From NCBI RefSeq assembly GCF_947039875.1, contig NZ_CAMRAN010000011.1, forward strand, positions 1 through 64,000: DNA of 64,000 bases, given 5' to 3'. Positions 25,977 through 35,313 of this stretch are shown here, piece by piece. The DNA comes from an uncultured Photobacterium sp. GTDB taxonomy: Bacteria; Pseudomonadota; Gammaproteobacteria; Enterobacterales; Vibrionaceae. The position numbers were made by a program, and so were the translations under genes. The notes beneath the pieces were generated by a model that was not told the origin of the DNA, searched no databases, and worked only from the letters and a program-made list of their open reading frames with translations. Positions within the stretch are counted from its first letter, which is position 1. Each line of letters opens with the position of its first letter.

Positions 25977-27650
25977 ATGGCTATTACAATTAATACTAAC
26001 GTAACAGCAATGACTGCCCAGCGTAACCTTAACAGTGCAAGTAGCAGTGTTGCAGACAGTATGGCAAAATTATCATCTGGTCTGCGTATTAACTCTGCAA
26101 AAGACGATGCTGCCGGTCTGCAAATTTCAAACCGTTTGACCAACCAAACTAATGGTCTAAACGTCGCAATGCGTAACGCTAATGATGGTGTGTCAATGGC
26201 ACAAACGGCTGAAGGTGCGATGTCAGAATCAACCACTATCATGGAGCGTATGCGTGAGCTAGCTCTTCAATCTGCTAACGGTTCAAACTCTGATAAAGAC
26301 CGTGACGCAATGCAGAAAGAAATGGGGGAATTGCAAAGCGAAATGAACCGTATCGCTGATACAACCAGTTTCGGTGGCCAAAACCTTCTTGATGGTTCAT
26401 TTGGTTCAAAATCTTTCCAAATTGGCGCTAACTCTAATGAAACACAAAGCCTAGAGTTGATGGATGTATCAGCACATGCGATTGGTCGTGAAAGTTATGG
26501 TATTGAAGGTACTAATGCTTCAGCTATTCAAGTGACCAAAGGTGATGAACATGGTAAAGGCAAATTTGAACTTGAAGTTGATGGTACTAAGCATTCTTTT
26601 GATGTAACAAAAGACATGACTAAAGAAGACTTTGCGAACAAATTAAATAATATTGATGGTTTTAGTGGTATTGAAGTTAATGAAATAGCGATTAAAACTG
26701 AAGATGCAGTAACAACAGCTAAAAAGTCTACTTTAGATGTAACAATTGGAACTACAGCGGCTATGGTTGCTGGTGATAAGTTGACGTTAACAGTTGATGA
26801 CGTTGAAATAGAGTTAACTCAAGCTCAATTAGCTGTAGTTAACGATAGTACAGCTGCTGATGGTGCACCAGAAAAAACAGCAAGGGATACATTAGTTGCA
26901 ACTATCAACGAACAATTAAAAGCAGGTGGTTCTGATACTGTAATGTCTGCAAGCGGTAGTGCTGATGACGGTTTATCGGCAGGGTTCTCATTCGCTAAAG
27001 CGTCAGGTGAAGCTATTAATGTTGATGCAACATTAGTTACATCGACAGAAGATGTTTCAGTAAATGTTGGTGGTCAAGAGTTAAAGAAAGGGGCTGATGC
27101 TGCATCAACAACATTAAGTTTAGAAGGTATTCTGAGCACTGATGGTGTTGAAAAACAAGATGCAGTTTATGATACTCATTTTACTGTCGATTTTTCTAAT
27201 GCTAAAATTGATACTGATGTAAAAGATATTTCATTTTCATCAACAGGTCACCCAAGTGAAGGAACTGCAGCTAAGCCAAGTGAGGCTGGAGAACCAGTTA
27301 ATGGTAATCTAACGATTGGTACACAAAAAACAACAGAATCTGTAGCAAGCCTAGATCTATCAACTCAAGAAGGCGCACAAAACGCGATTGACGTACTTGA
27401 TTCAGCAATGGAGCAAGTCGACTCAAAGCGTGCTGAAATCGGTGCGTTCCAAAACCGTATGACGCACACCATGAGCAACTTGGCGAACATCAACGAAAAC
27501 GTTAATGCGTCAAACAGCCGTATCAAAGATGTTGATTTCGCCTCTGAAACTATCAACATGACCAAAGGTCAGATCCTGCAACAAGCGGGTACTTCTATCC
27601 TTGCGCAAGCAAAACAAATTCCACAAGCGGCACTTAGCCTACTAGGTTAA
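25977..27650 (+). CDS. Flagellin
   Basis: A 557-residue filament subunit, well above the roughly 380 residues of most Vibrio flagellins. The conserved D0/D1 ends are intact: N-terminal [54 protein letters not shown] and C-terminal [50 protein letters not shown]. The extra length is in the exposed centre (about residues 170-455), rich in Ala/Thr/Asp/Glu. It has a sigma-28 promoter and AAGGAG. It is the only flagellin in the locus; vibrios usually carry several near flaG. FlaG and FliD follow, so it occupies the position of Vibrio flaA. Confidence 0.96.
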   Translation: MAITINTNVTAMTAQRNLNSASSSVADSMAKLSSGLRINSAKDDAAGLQISNRLTNQTNGLNVAMRNANDGVSMAQTAEGAMSESTTIMERMRELALQSANGSNSDKDRDAMQKEMGELQSEMNRIADTTSFGGQNLLDGSFGSKSFQIGANSNETQSLELMDVSAHAIGRESYGIEGTNASAIQVTKGDEHGKGKFELEVDGTKHSFDVTKDMTKEDFANKLNNIDGFSGIEVNEIAIKTEDAVTTAKKSTLDVTIGTTAAMVAGDKLTLTVDDVEIELTQAQLAVVNDSTAADGAPEKTARDTLVATINEQLKAGGSDTVMSASGSADDGLSAGFSFAKASGEAINVDATLVTSTEDVSVNVGGQELKKGADAASTTLSLEGILSTDGVEKQDAVYDTHFTVDFSNAKIDTDVKDISFSSTGHPSEGTAAKPSEAGEPVNGNLTIGTQKTTESVASLDLSTQEGAQNAIDVLDSAMEQVDSKRAEIGAFQNRMTHTMSNLANINENVNASNSRIKDVDFASETINMTKGQILQQAGTSILAQAKQIPQAALSLLG

Positions 27651-27666
27651 TCAGCTCTAAATATCG

Positions 27667-27693
27667 TGCCCTGTTGATACTATCAGCAGGGCA
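27667..27693 (+). terminator. Hairpin after the flagellin gene
   Basis: TGCCCTGTTGAT (27667-27678) pairs with ATCAGCAGGGCA (27682-27693) through 12 bp with one T-G pair and a three-base loop; followed by an AT-rich but not pure T stretch. Probably a terminator or mRNA 3'-end stabiliser that lowers read-through into flaG. Confidence 0.65.
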
Positions 27694-27737
27694 TTATTAT
27701 ATTTTAATCGCTAACAAATATGCTCAAGGAACTGGCT

Positions 27738-28190
27738 ATGGCGATCACTTCTACTGCTGCTGTAACAGGACAATATACCGTGCTACCAACACCACTAAAT
27801 AGTACGACTTCAGCGACGGTCAATACTATTAATCAGTCTAAATCTGATCCAACTTATAGTAAGTTACAACCTAGCGGCAAGCCATTGCCATTGATAACCG
27901 CGTTAACGGATGTTGATGATGTTAATCACCCTCTTGATGACAATCCGCTTAATTCATTTACGCCTGATCCTATTGCAGAGCAAGAACGTATTAAGCAGAT
28001 TGAACAAGTATTACAACGATGTAACCGCAGTTTACGTTTCCACCAAGATGAGGAAACAGGCAAGCAGATAGCCACCATTGTTGATAATAAAACCGGTGAT
28101 GTGATTCGCCAAGTTCCGGCACAAGAATTGCTAGAGTTAAACAAAAATTTAGCCAAGCATGCTCTGGGCTCTATCAGTAAAACAGTGTAG
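27738..28190 (+). CDS. flaG: Flagellar protein FlaG
   Basis: A 150-residue protein with a variable N-terminus and the FlaG domain at the C-terminus (LQRCNRSLRFHQDEETGKQIATIVDNKTGDVIRQVPAQELLELNKNL). FlaG influences filament length in vibrios and other bacteria. ATG 27738 is selected because AAGGA lies seven bases upstream; the in-frame ATG at 27720 has no such site. First of flaG-fliD-flaI-fliS. Confidence 0.92.
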   Translation: MAITSTAAVTGQYTVLPTPLNSTTSATVNTINQSKSDPTYSKLQPSGKPLPLITALTDVDDVNHPLDDNPLNSFTPDPIAEQERIKQIEQVLQRCNRSLRFHQDEETGKQIATIVDNKTGDVIRQVPAQELLELNKNLAKHALGSISKTV

Positions 28191-28201
28191 AGGACATAAC
28201 T

Positions 28202-29644
28202 ATGGGGTTAAGTGCTGCCGGAATGGCATCAGGGCTAGATATTGCAGGCATGACGCAGCAATTAGTTGCTGCTGAACGTAAACCAAAAGCGGATCGAATC
28301 ACCACTCAGCAGAAACAAGTTAATGTTTCCCTCAGTGCTTATGGTCAGGTCAAATCATCTGTCAGCGCAATGCAATCAATGCTAGAAAAGTTTGGCAAAG
28401 ATGAAGCCTTTAATGGTCAAAAAGCCACGTCTGATAACAATGATTATTTATCGATAAAAGCCACTGCTAAAGCCAAAAGTGGGGTATATAACATTAACAT
28501 TCAGCAAATGGCACAATCACATAAATTGATGGGTAAAGAACTATTTAGCGCTGATCCAGAAGCCTCTCTTGGTAGTGGCGAAATGGTGATTAAGGTCGGT
28601 GATAAATCGATGACCTTAAATATCGGTGAAGACAATGATGATTTATCGTCAGTGGTTGATGCGATTAATAATGCTGAAGATAACCCCGGTGTTACCGCAA
28701 CCTTAATCAATACTGGTGAAGAAGGCGGTTCAAAAATTGTATTTTCAACCAAAGAAACCGGTGAGAAAAATACCATTGAGATTGATACCTCTGCCATGAC
28801 GGGGCAATTAGCATCACTTGCTTATAAAGACGGCATGGTGGACAGTAAAGTTGATGAGATGCAGGCAGCGCAAGATGCCAAAATCATGATCGATAACTTT
28901 ACCACCGTGACCAGCAGTAATAACACCTTTGAAGATGTCATCGAAGGGGTAACGTTAGATCTTAAAAAGCTCACAGGCACATCGGGTTCCGAGGACCCTG
29001 AAACCGATGATATCGATGTTAAATCGGTAAAAATCACTATCGAAAATGATGAGAAAAGCACCAAAGATTCACTGAAATCGTTTGTTGATAGTTATAACAG
29101 CTTAATGGGCACCATTGATAAGTTAACTGGCTTTGATGCTGATAAAGAACCAGGTGATCCTAATCGGGCAGGGGCATTGAACGGTGATAGCTTAACCCGT
29201 TCAGTGACCACCCAAATGCGTAACTTACTCAATGAGCCGATTGAGATTAATGGCAAGCTGTATCAAATGTCTGATTTTGGGATTTCGATTCAGCGTGATG
29301 GCACCTTAGAGCTTGAAGAAGACAGCGATAAACTTGATGACATTATCAGTGAAAATTTTGCGGTTATCGGCCAATTTTTTGCTCAAGAAGATACGGGATT
29401 TCTAGCTAAAGCCGATAAGCTGTTAGACAGCTTTACTGATAAAACCGATGGTTCATTGTCTGTTAAAGAAGACACGTTAAAAGAGCGCCAAAAATCATTA
29501 GACGATGATATGACCGATCTTAATAAACGTATGGCCGCTTATGAAGATCGTACTTATAAACAGTTTTTAGCGATGGATGAAGCCATCGGTCAGATGAATA
29601 ATCAACTCAGTAGCATGATGAGTTTGATGATGTCGTTTGATTAA
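28202..29644 (+). CDS. fliD: Flagellar filament cap protein FliD (HAP2)
   Basis: A 480-residue cap protein with the FliD N-terminal domain (MGLSAAGMASGLDIAGMTQQLVAAERKPKADRI) and C-terminal coiled region (SVKEDTLKERQKSLDDDMTDLNKRMAAYEDRTYKQFLAMDEAIGQMNNQLSSM). It folds exported flagellin onto the filament tip. AGAGGA precedes the ATG; eleven bases after flaG. Confidence 0.96.
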   Translation: MGLSAAGMASGLDIAGMTQQLVAAERKPKADRITTQQKQVNVSLSAYGQVKSSVSAMQSMLEKFGKDEAFNGQKATSDNNDYLSIKATAKAKSGVYNINIQQMAQSHKLMGKELFSADPEASLGSGEMVIKVGDKSMTLNIGEDNDDLSSVVDAINNAEDNPGVTATLINTGEEGGSKIVFSTKETGEKNTIEIDTSAMTGQLASLAYKDGMVDSKVDEMQAAQDAKIMIDNFTTVTSSNNTFEDVIEGVTLDLKKLTGTSGSEDPETDDIDVKSVKITIENDEKSTKDSLKSFVDSYNSLMGTIDKLTGFDADKEPGDPNRAGALNGDSLTRSVTTQMRNLLNEPIEINGKLYQMSDFGISIQRDGTLELEEDSDKLDDIISENFAVIGQFFAQEDTGFLAKADKLLDSFTDKTDGSLSVKEDTLKERQKSLDDDMTDLNKRMAAYEDRTYKQFLAMDEAIGQMNNQLSSMMSLMMSFD

Positions 29645-29652
29645 GGATATTA

Positions 29653-29970
29653 ATGCAGCCACTCATAATATTAGAGCAACTAACCCAATTAGAACACCAA
29701 ATCGAACAATTATTACTCGCGGAAGATTACCCTGATGATTTTCCGCAGCAGCTTGAAAACTTAGTTGCTTTGCGTCATCAGCAAGTGGAAGTTGTGCTTA
29801 AACAAGCGGATTTATCACGGGCGGTATTTGATGACGTTGTTGCACGTACTCAGGCCATGAAAGCTTTATTACAACAACATAAAGATCGTATTGGTATGCA
29901 ATTGGTACGATCGAAAAAAAGTCAAAAATCATTATCGCTCTACAGCAATATTCAACAACATGGCCAGTAA
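29653..29970 (+). CDS. flaI: FliT-like flagellar chaperone FlaI
   Basis: A 105-residue, mainly helical protein (LEQLTQLEHQIEQLLLAEDYPDDFPQQLENLVALRHQQVEVVL). By position between fliD and fliS it corresponds to FlaI of Vibrio loci, the FliT-type chaperone for FliD. Sequence support alone is limited, so the function rests on context. Eight bases after fliD. Confidence 0.8.
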   Translation: MQPLIILEQLTQLEHQIEQLLLAEDYPDDFPQQLENLVALRHQQVEVVLKQADLSRAVFDDVVARTQAMKALLQQHKDRIGMQLVRSKKSQKSLSLYSNIQQHGQ

Positions 29971-30024
29971 TCTCTACACCAATGTTTATTGATAATGTTT
30001 CGCTATTAAATAAAGGATAACAAC

Positions 30025-30426
30025 ATGCGTGGTTCTCTTCAGGCATATAAGCAAGTTTCAGTGAATGCACAACTCGCCAGTGCCTCACCGCACCGTATCA
30101 TTCAAATGTTATACGCTGGGGCGATAGAACGCCTTGTTCAGGGCAAAGCAGCGATGGAACAAGGTAATATTGCGGTTAAGTGTGAGCGTTTAACCAAAGC
30201 ATTAGATATTGTACTAAGTCTGCGCGATTGTTTATCAATGGAAGATGGCGGTGATATCGCTAAAAACCTTGATGCACTTTATGATTTTATGGGCAGCGAG
30301 ATTTCCCGCGCAAATGCTGAAAATGTGACTCAGCCGATTGATGATGTGATTGGTATGCTGCGTGAAATAAAGTCAGCTTGGGATCAAATTCCAACGGAAT
30401 ATCACTATCTTACTGAAACTAACTAA
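30025..30426 (+). CDS. fliS: Flagellin export chaperone FliS
   Basis: A 133-residue four-helix protein beginning MRGSLQAYKQVSVNAQLASASPHRIIQMLYAGAIERLVQGKAAME, the typical FliS N-terminus, with LTKALDIVLSLRDCLSMEDGGDIAKNLDALYDFM in the middle. It binds the C-terminal helix of flagellin and prevents polymerisation in the cytoplasm. AAAGGATAA precedes the ATG. Confidence 0.95.
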   Translation: MRGSLQAYKQVSVNAQLASASPHRIIQMLYAGAIERLVQGKAAMEQGNIAVKCERLTKALDIVLSLRDCLSMEDGGDIAKNLDALYDFMGSEISRANAENVTQPIDDVIGMLREIKSAWDQIPTEYHYLTETN

Positions 30427-30448
30427 CTGTTTTTTGTTGTCGGTAACC

Positions 30449-30478
30449 GTTATCAGTGTTATCGATAACTATTTTTTT
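30449..30478 (+). terminator. Possible terminator after fliS
   Basis: GTTATC (30449-30454) can pair with GATAAC (30464-30469), followed by TATTTTTTT. The stem is only 6 bp and AT-rich. Confidence 0.45.
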
Positions 30479-30675
30479 AGCATTTTTAGTCATTAATTGG
30501 CATAAAACCTGATCAAATTCATTGTTATTTGTATTGGTGTCACAGCTTTTATACGTTGAATATTGCCTTATGGTGCACATTAATTACAATGTAGCTACTC
30601 TCTTCTTGATTGTTGTTCTATTCGTTACATTGAATATACCGTCAGGGTGTACTCTTATAAAGGCAATATCCATCT

Positions 30676-32121
30676 ATGCACGGTTTAGTAAATACGCTTG
30701 TTATTGATGACGATCCACAGCAACGTCATGATTTAGGTGTCATCCTCAACTTTATGGGTGAACATCATAACGCGCTGGCATCACAAGATTTAACCGTGTC
30801 ATTATGGGAACAGCCATGGGGTGTGTGCCTGTTGGGAACCATAACCCATACCAAAAGACTTAATAGCATTATTGATATGCTGAAAATGTATCCGCAGATC
30901 CCTGTGGTTGCATTAACTAATCATCATGAGTTATTGGCTGAATTGCCTAGTTATATTGGTGATCTTAAATTTCCTCTGCATTACAACCAACTCGCCGATG
31001 CCTTTCGTCATTGCCAAGAATATTTAGGTAAGCGTACTCACCAAGTACCATCGTTGGGCCGTAAGAGCATGCTATTTAGAAGCATGGTTGGCCGCAGTAC
31101 AGCTATTAGTGATATTCGTCGTTTAGTTGAACAAGTGGCTGCTTGTGATGCTAGCGTGTTGATTTTAGGTGAATCAGGTACAGGTAAAGAGGTGGTTGCG
31201 CGTAATGTGCATTATCATTCTGAGCGTGGCAAAGGTCCATTTGTGCCGGTTAACTGCGGTGCTATTCCTGCTGATTTACTTGAAAGTGAATTATTTGGTC
31301 ATGAAAAAGGGGCGTTTACAGGGGCAATTTCAACCCGTAAAGGCCGATTTGAATTAGCCGAAGGCGGTACTTTATTTTTAGATGAGATTGGTGATATGCC
31401 AATGTCGATGCAAGTGAAGTTATTACGCGTATTGCAAGAACGTAGCTTTGAACGTGTTGGCGGCAATCAAACCATTAAAGCGAATGTACGTATTGTGGCG
31501 GCAACCCACCGTGATCTGGATAAAATGATTGCCGAGAGATTGTTCCGTGAAGATTTATATTACCGCTTAAATGTATTCCCAATTGACATGCCAGCGTTGC
31601 GTGATCGTATCGAAGATATTCCATTATTATTACAAGAGCTGCTTACCCGTATGGAAGCAGAAGGTGCTAAACGGATCCACTTTACACCTCGTGCGATTGC
31701 ATCATTAATGTTGCATGATTGGCCGGGCAATATTCGCGAATTGGCGAATTTGGTCGAACGATTAACGATTCTTTATCCTGGTGAAATGGTTGATGTTAAT
31801 CATTTACCAATAAAATACCGTTATAGCCAGCTTCCTGATTTTGTGCCCGAAAGCAGTATGATGTCTATTGAAGAACAAGAACAGCAAGCGTTAGCAGATA
31901 TGTTTGCGGTTGAAGAAACAGATACCGCATCATTAGGTAATGACTTACCGCCAGAAGGATTAAACCTTAAAGAGATGCTGGCTGAACTTGAAGTTGAAAT
32001 GATTCGCCAAGCATTAGATGCACAATCAGGCGTTGTTGCACGTGCTGCTGACATGTTGGGTATGCGTCGTACAACGTTAGTAGAAAAAATGCGTAAATAT
32101 GGATTATCGAAAGACAGTTAA
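30676..32121 (+). CDS. flrA: Master flagellar regulator FlrA (sigma-54 activator)
   Basis: A 481-residue NtrC-type activator, the FleQ/FlrA protein at the top of the polar flagellar hierarchy. The N-terminal FleQ domain ([24 protein letters not shown]) lacks a phosphorylatable Asp at the receiver position. Next is LFRSMVGRS, the motif used by FleQ and FlrA in c-di-GMP binding, then the AAA+ domain with Walker A GESGTGKE, the sigma-54 contact loop GAFTGA and Walker [12 protein letters not shown], and a Fis-type helix-turn-helix at the end ([25 protein letters not shown]). It stands alone with its own upstream region and a strong terminator. Confidence 0.97.
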   Translation: MHGLVNTLVIDDDPQQRHDLGVILNFMGEHHNALASQDLTVSLWEQPWGVCLLGTITHTKRLNSIIDMLKMYPQIPVVALTNHHELLAELPSYIGDLKFPLHYNQLADAFRHCQEYLGKRTHQVPSLGRKSMLFRSMVGRSTAISDIRRLVEQVAACDASVLILGESGTGKEVVARNVHYHSERGKGPFVPVNCGAIPADLLESELFGHEKGAFTGAISTRKGRFELAEGGTLFLDEIGDMPMSMQVKLLRVLQERSFERVGGNQTIKANVRIVAATHRDLDKMIAERLFREDLYYRLNVFPIDMPALRDRIEDIPLLLQELLTRMEAEGAKRIHFTPRAIASLMLHDWPGNIRELANLVERLTILYPGEMVDVNHLPIKYRYSQLPDFVPESSMMSIEEQEQQALADMFAVEETDTASLGNDLPPEGLNLKEMLAELEVEMIRQALDAQSGVVARAADMLGMRRTTLVEKMRKYGLSKDS

Positions 32122-32145
32122 TTTACCTTAACTTGCTTTCAATAT

Positions 32146-32185
32146 AAAAAAAGCCACTGCCATTAATTTGGCGGTGGCTTTTTTT
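32146..32185 (+). terminator. Rho-independent terminator after flrA
   Basis: Sixteen-base stem (32146-32161 with 32170-32185, one T-G pair) flanked by A- and T-runs. It isolates flrA from flrBC. Confidence 0.92.
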
Positions 32186-32386
32186 ATGTTGTTTTCAACA
32201 TAATCGTTTAATCAATGCCCACTAAATATAACTCTCAGCCATGATGAAGAGGCAGAGTTACTAATAAATATATCCTCGTAAGCTAAAAATGGTGTCCACA
32301 AACACAAATGTGTTATTAGTGTCATAAAAATGACATTAACAATTCGTCCATTGTTTATCTAACTGCATGATAAATACGATTTATTA
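32186..32386 (+). other. Upstream control region of flrBC
   Basis: About 200 AT-rich bases without a gene. It contains a small inverted repeat ATGTTG/CAACAT (32186-32201) and the GTCA-N6-TGAC dyad at 32321-32334 described separately. Confidence 0.5.
32321..32334. promoter_or_regulatory. FleQ/FlrA-type binding box upstream of flrBC
   Basis: GTCATAAAAATGAC, part of the larger dyad TGTCAT-AAAA-ATGACA (32320-32335). It fits the published FleQ box GTCA-N6-TGAC (consensus GTCAATAAATTGAC) and lies about 55 bases before the sigma-54 -24 element, where an enhancer for FlrA is expected. Confidence 0.6.
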
Positions 32387-32404
32387 GTGGTATGTTATTT
32401 GCAT
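32387..32404 (+). promoter_or_regulatory. Sigma-54 promoter of flrBC
   Basis: GTGGTATGTTATTTGCATG with GG at 32389-32390, ten bases, GC at 32401-32402. The predicted start at about 32414 excludes an ATG at 32403 as the flrB start. Confidence 0.75.
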
Positions 32405-32438
32405 GATCACTGCTATTGTTGTTCGTAGTAGATTAATC

Positions 32439-33461
32439 ATGAGTGACTCATCCATAACATTATTAGCGTTAAACCAGCAAGTTGAGCGTTATCAGCAAGT
32501 ATTACAAGTAATGCCTGTTGCCGTTATTTTATTGGATGAAAAGGGCGTAATTAGTGAAGCTAATCAAGAAGCCTTGCGGTTACTTGGTGAACCATTAATC
32601 GGTCAACGTTGGGGAGAGATTATTCAACGTAGTTTCGCACCTCAAGATGATGATGGACATGAGGTTTCATTGCGTAGTGGCCGTAAAGTGAAGCTTGCTA
32701 TTTCAGCTTCTGCGGCAGGGCAGCTTATTGTGATCACTGATTTAACCGAAACCCGTCAGCTACAGTCACGGTTAAGTGAAATGCAGCGTTTGTCGTCGTT
32801 AGGGCGAATGGTTGCATCGTTGGCACATCAAGTACGTACTCCGTTAGCCAGTGCGTTATTGTATGCTGCTAATTTAGCATCATCAGGGTTAACTCCAACC
32901 ACGCGAACACGTTTTCAAACTAAGCTGGTGGATCGATTATATGATCTGGAAAAACAAGTTAACGATATGCTGTTATTTGCTAAAGGTGGCGACAATAAAG
33001 TGGTGAGTGAATTTACTATTGAAAGTTTACTCAACAGTTTAGAAGCAATGATAGAAGCCCAAGTTTTGAGTCATGATGTCGATTTTAGCATTGACTGCGA
33101 CGATGAAACATTGCGTTTAATGGGCAATGAAAATGCATTAGCGAGCGCGGTGGGTAATTTGATCACTAATGCGATTCAAATGGCTGGCAAAGGTTGCCGA
33201 GTTGCAGTGCGCTGTCAACAGCAGGATCAAATGCTATTACTCAGTGTGACAGATAACGGCCCAGGAATTGCGGCAGAGCATCATCAAAAAGTGTTAGAAC
33301 CTTTTTTTACCACTCGTAAACAAGGCACCGGATTAGGACTGGCTGTGGTACAGATGGTGGTATCAGCCCATCACGGTAGTTTGATATTAGATTCACAACT
33401 GGGGCAAGGGGCCACATTTACCTTGCAGTTACCGTTAGTCACATCAGTTCAAGCCGCATAA
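32439..33461 (+). CDS. flrB: Flagellar two-component sensor kinase FlrB
   Basis: A 340-residue soluble histidine kinase with no membrane segment. An N-terminal PAS-like domain (VLQVMPVAVILLDEKGVISEANQEALRLLG) is followed by the HisKA H-box LGRMVASLAHQVRTPLASAL (H130) and a HATPase_c domain (GNENALASAVGNLITNAIQMA; VTDNGPGIAAEH; TTRKQGTGLGLAVVQMVV). It phosphorylates FlrC. ATG 32439 is chosen because the sigma-54 promoter's -12 element ends at 32402, so the ATG at 32403 is not in the transcript. Thirty bases upstream of flrC. Confidence 0.94.
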   Translation: MSDSSITLLALNQQVERYQQVLQVMPVAVILLDEKGVISEANQEALRLLGEPLIGQRWGEIIQRSFAPQDDDGHEVSLRSGRKVKLAISASAAGQLIVITDLTETRQLQSRLSEMQRLSSLGRMVASLAHQVRTPLASALLYAANLASSGLTPTTRTRFQTKLVDRLYDLEKQVNDMLLFAKGGDNKVVSEFTIESLLNSLEAMIEAQVLSHDVDFSIDCDDETLRLMGNENALASAVGNLITNAIQMAGKGCRVAVRCQQQDQMLLLSVTDNGPGIAAEHHQKVLEPFFTTRKQGTGLGLAVVQMVVSAHHGSLILDSQLGQGATFTLQLPLVTSVQAA

Positions 33462-33490
33462 TGGTTCGAGTTAACTATGGAGAGTGAAGC

Positions 33491-34879
33491 ATGAGTCAAA
33501 CGCGAGTATTAGTCGTAGAAGATGACGAAGGTTTGCGTGAAGCGTTAGTTGATACGCTTGCATTAGCGGGTTATCAATGGCTAGAAGCGGAAAGTGCAGA
33601 ACACGCATTAGTGCTATTGAAATCTGAATCGGTTGATATTGTGGTTTCTGATGTGCAAATGACGGGCATGGATGGCTTAGCTTTATTGCGTAGTATTAAA
33701 TTGCAATGGCCGAAAATGCCAGTGTTATTAATGACCGCTTACGCCAATATCGAAGATGCTGTTGCAGCAATGAAAGAGGGGGCACTTGATTACATGGCTA
33801 AACCATTTGCCCCGCAAGTTTTGTTAAATATGGTTGGTCGCTATGCACCGATCCGATCCAACGCTACCAATACGGTCGCAGCGGATCCTAAAAGTTTGCA
33901 TTTGTTAGCAATGGCAGAAAAAGTCGCTAAAACAGATGCCAGCGTGATGGTCTTAGGTCCTAGTGGGTCGGGTAAAGAAGTGTTGTCACGTTATATTCAC
34001 GACCATTCTTTACGCTGTGATGGACCTTTTGTGGCGATTAACTGTGCTGCTATTCCTGAAAATATGCTAGAAGCGATGCTATTTGGCTATGAAAAAGGGG
34101 CTTTTACAGGAGCAATACAAGCCTGTCCGGGCAAGTTTGAACAAGCTCAAGCAGGTACGATTTTACTGGATGAAATCAGTGAAATGGACATTAACTTGCA
34201 AGCTAAATTATTACGGGTATTGCAAGAACGTGAAGTTGAACGTTTAGGTGGACGTAAAAGCATTAAATTGAATGTGCGCATTATTGCAACCAGTAACCGT
34301 GATTTAAAAAATCATGTTGCGAAGGGGCGTTTTCGTGAAGATTTGTATTACCGCTTAAATGTTTTTCCAATGACATGGCCAGCATTAACGGAGCGTAAGG
34401 GCGATATTGTGCCGTTAGCGCAGTTATTTTTACAACGCCATGCGAGTCAACAAGGGATGGCGATCCCTGTAATAGCACCATGTGCGCTCAACAAATTATT
34501 ACAATATACATGGCCCGGAAATGTACGTGAACTTGATAACGTGATTCAACGCGCGTTAATCATTCACGATAACCTTATGATAACTGAGCAACATATTTTG
34601 GTTGAAGGACTTGATTGGTTACAGATGGTTACACCTTCTACCGCGCCTGATTGCGAAATATCACCGTCGACCACAACGACAATTGACTCAATATCATCCA
34701 CAGTTGCGGAAAGTTTAGGCCATGAATTACGCGGCCAAGAATTTAATATTATTTTAGATACCTTAGTTGCTTGCCAAGGTAATCGAAAAGATATGGCCGA
34801 TAAACTGGGCATTAGTCCACGTACATTACGCTATAAATTAGCCAAAATGCGTGATGCTGGCATTGAACTCCCCGCATAA
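33491..34879 (+). CDS. flrC: Flagellar response regulator FlrC (sigma-54 activator)
   Basis: A 462-residue NtrC-type regulator. The receiver domain begins RVLVVEDDEGLREALVDTL with the phospho-acceptor D54 in VVSDVQMTGMDG. The AAA+ domain has Walker A GPSGSGKE, GAFTGA and a Walker B-like GTILLDEISEMD, and the C-terminus has a Fis-type helix-turn-helix (NRKDMADKLGISPRTLRYKLAKM). It activates the sigma-54 promoters of hook, rod and ring operons once phosphorylated by FlrB. AGAG precedes the ATG. Confidence 0.97.
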   Translation: MSQTRVLVVEDDEGLREALVDTLALAGYQWLEAESAEHALVLLKSESVDIVVSDVQMTGMDGLALLRSIKLQWPKMPVLLMTAYANIEDAVAAMKEGALDYMAKPFAPQVLLNMVGRYAPIRSNATNTVAADPKSLHLLAMAEKVAKTDASVMVLGPSGSGKEVLSRYIHDHSLRCDGPFVAINCAAIPENMLEAMLFGYEKGAFTGAIQACPGKFEQAQAGTILLDEISEMDINLQAKLLRVLQEREVERLGGRKSIKLNVRIIATSNRDLKNHVAKGRFREDLYYRLNVFPMTWPALTERKGDIVPLAQLFLQRHASQQGMAIPVIAPCALNKLLQYTWPGNVRELDNVIQRALIIHDNLMITEQHILVEGLDWLQMVTPSTAPDCEISPSTTTTIDSISSTVAESLGHELRGQEFNIILDTLVACQGNRKDMADKLGISPRTLRYKLAKMRDAGIELPA

Positions 34880-34940
34880 TCGATGGGTTATAGATATAAC
34901 AAACCTTTTTTAGTAGCGATAAACACAGTGAGATTTTGCA

Positions 34941-35252
34941 ATGAAAGTTAATGGATTAGCGGCTGAAATGCAGGCAATGCGTTTAGATGCTCAAAATAAT
35001 ATTCGTCCCGCAACAGGACAACAGGTTAGTGCTGATTTTGGCAATTTACTTAATGATGCCATTAAGTCGGTGAATCCGCTTCAAGGGCAGTCAAGTGATC
35101 TTGCTACTCGGTTTGATCAAGGTGATCGCAGTGTGTCGTTATCTGATGTGATGATTGCCCGTAATAAATCCAGTGTGGCGTTTGAAGCGACGGTGCAAGT
35201 GCGTAATAAAATGGTACAGGCCTACAAAGAATTAATGAATATGCCGGTATAA
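34941..35252 (+). CDS. fliE: Flagellar hook-basal body protein FliE
   Basis: A 103-residue adaptor between MS ring and rod. The C-terminal FliE segment is clear (DVMIARNKSSVAFEATVQVRNKMVQAYKELMNMPV). First of fliEFGHIJ, about 60 bases after flrC with no visible terminator or sigma-54 site, so it may be co-transcribed with flrBC. Confidence 0.95.
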   Translation: MKVNGLAAEMQAMRLDAQNNIRPATGQQVSADFGNLLNDAIKSVNPLQGQSSDLATRFDQGDRSVSLSDVMIARNKSSVAFEATVQVRNKMVQAYKELMNMPV

Positions 35253-35313
35253 ATATCGTTGTTATCCGTCGATGTGATAGCGCATCATTAGCTATATGTG
35301 TGAGAAATAAATA

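Noticed and set aside
30522-30707. 61-codon plus-strand frame before flrA
   Set aside because: It overlaps the flrA start in another frame, lacks a ribosome-binding site and its hydrophobic composition is what AT-rich DNA gives.
34857-34876. TGGCATTGAACTCCCCGC as a sigma-54 promoter of fliE
   Set aside because: GG and GC are 13 bases apart instead of ten, and the site lies within the end of flrC.
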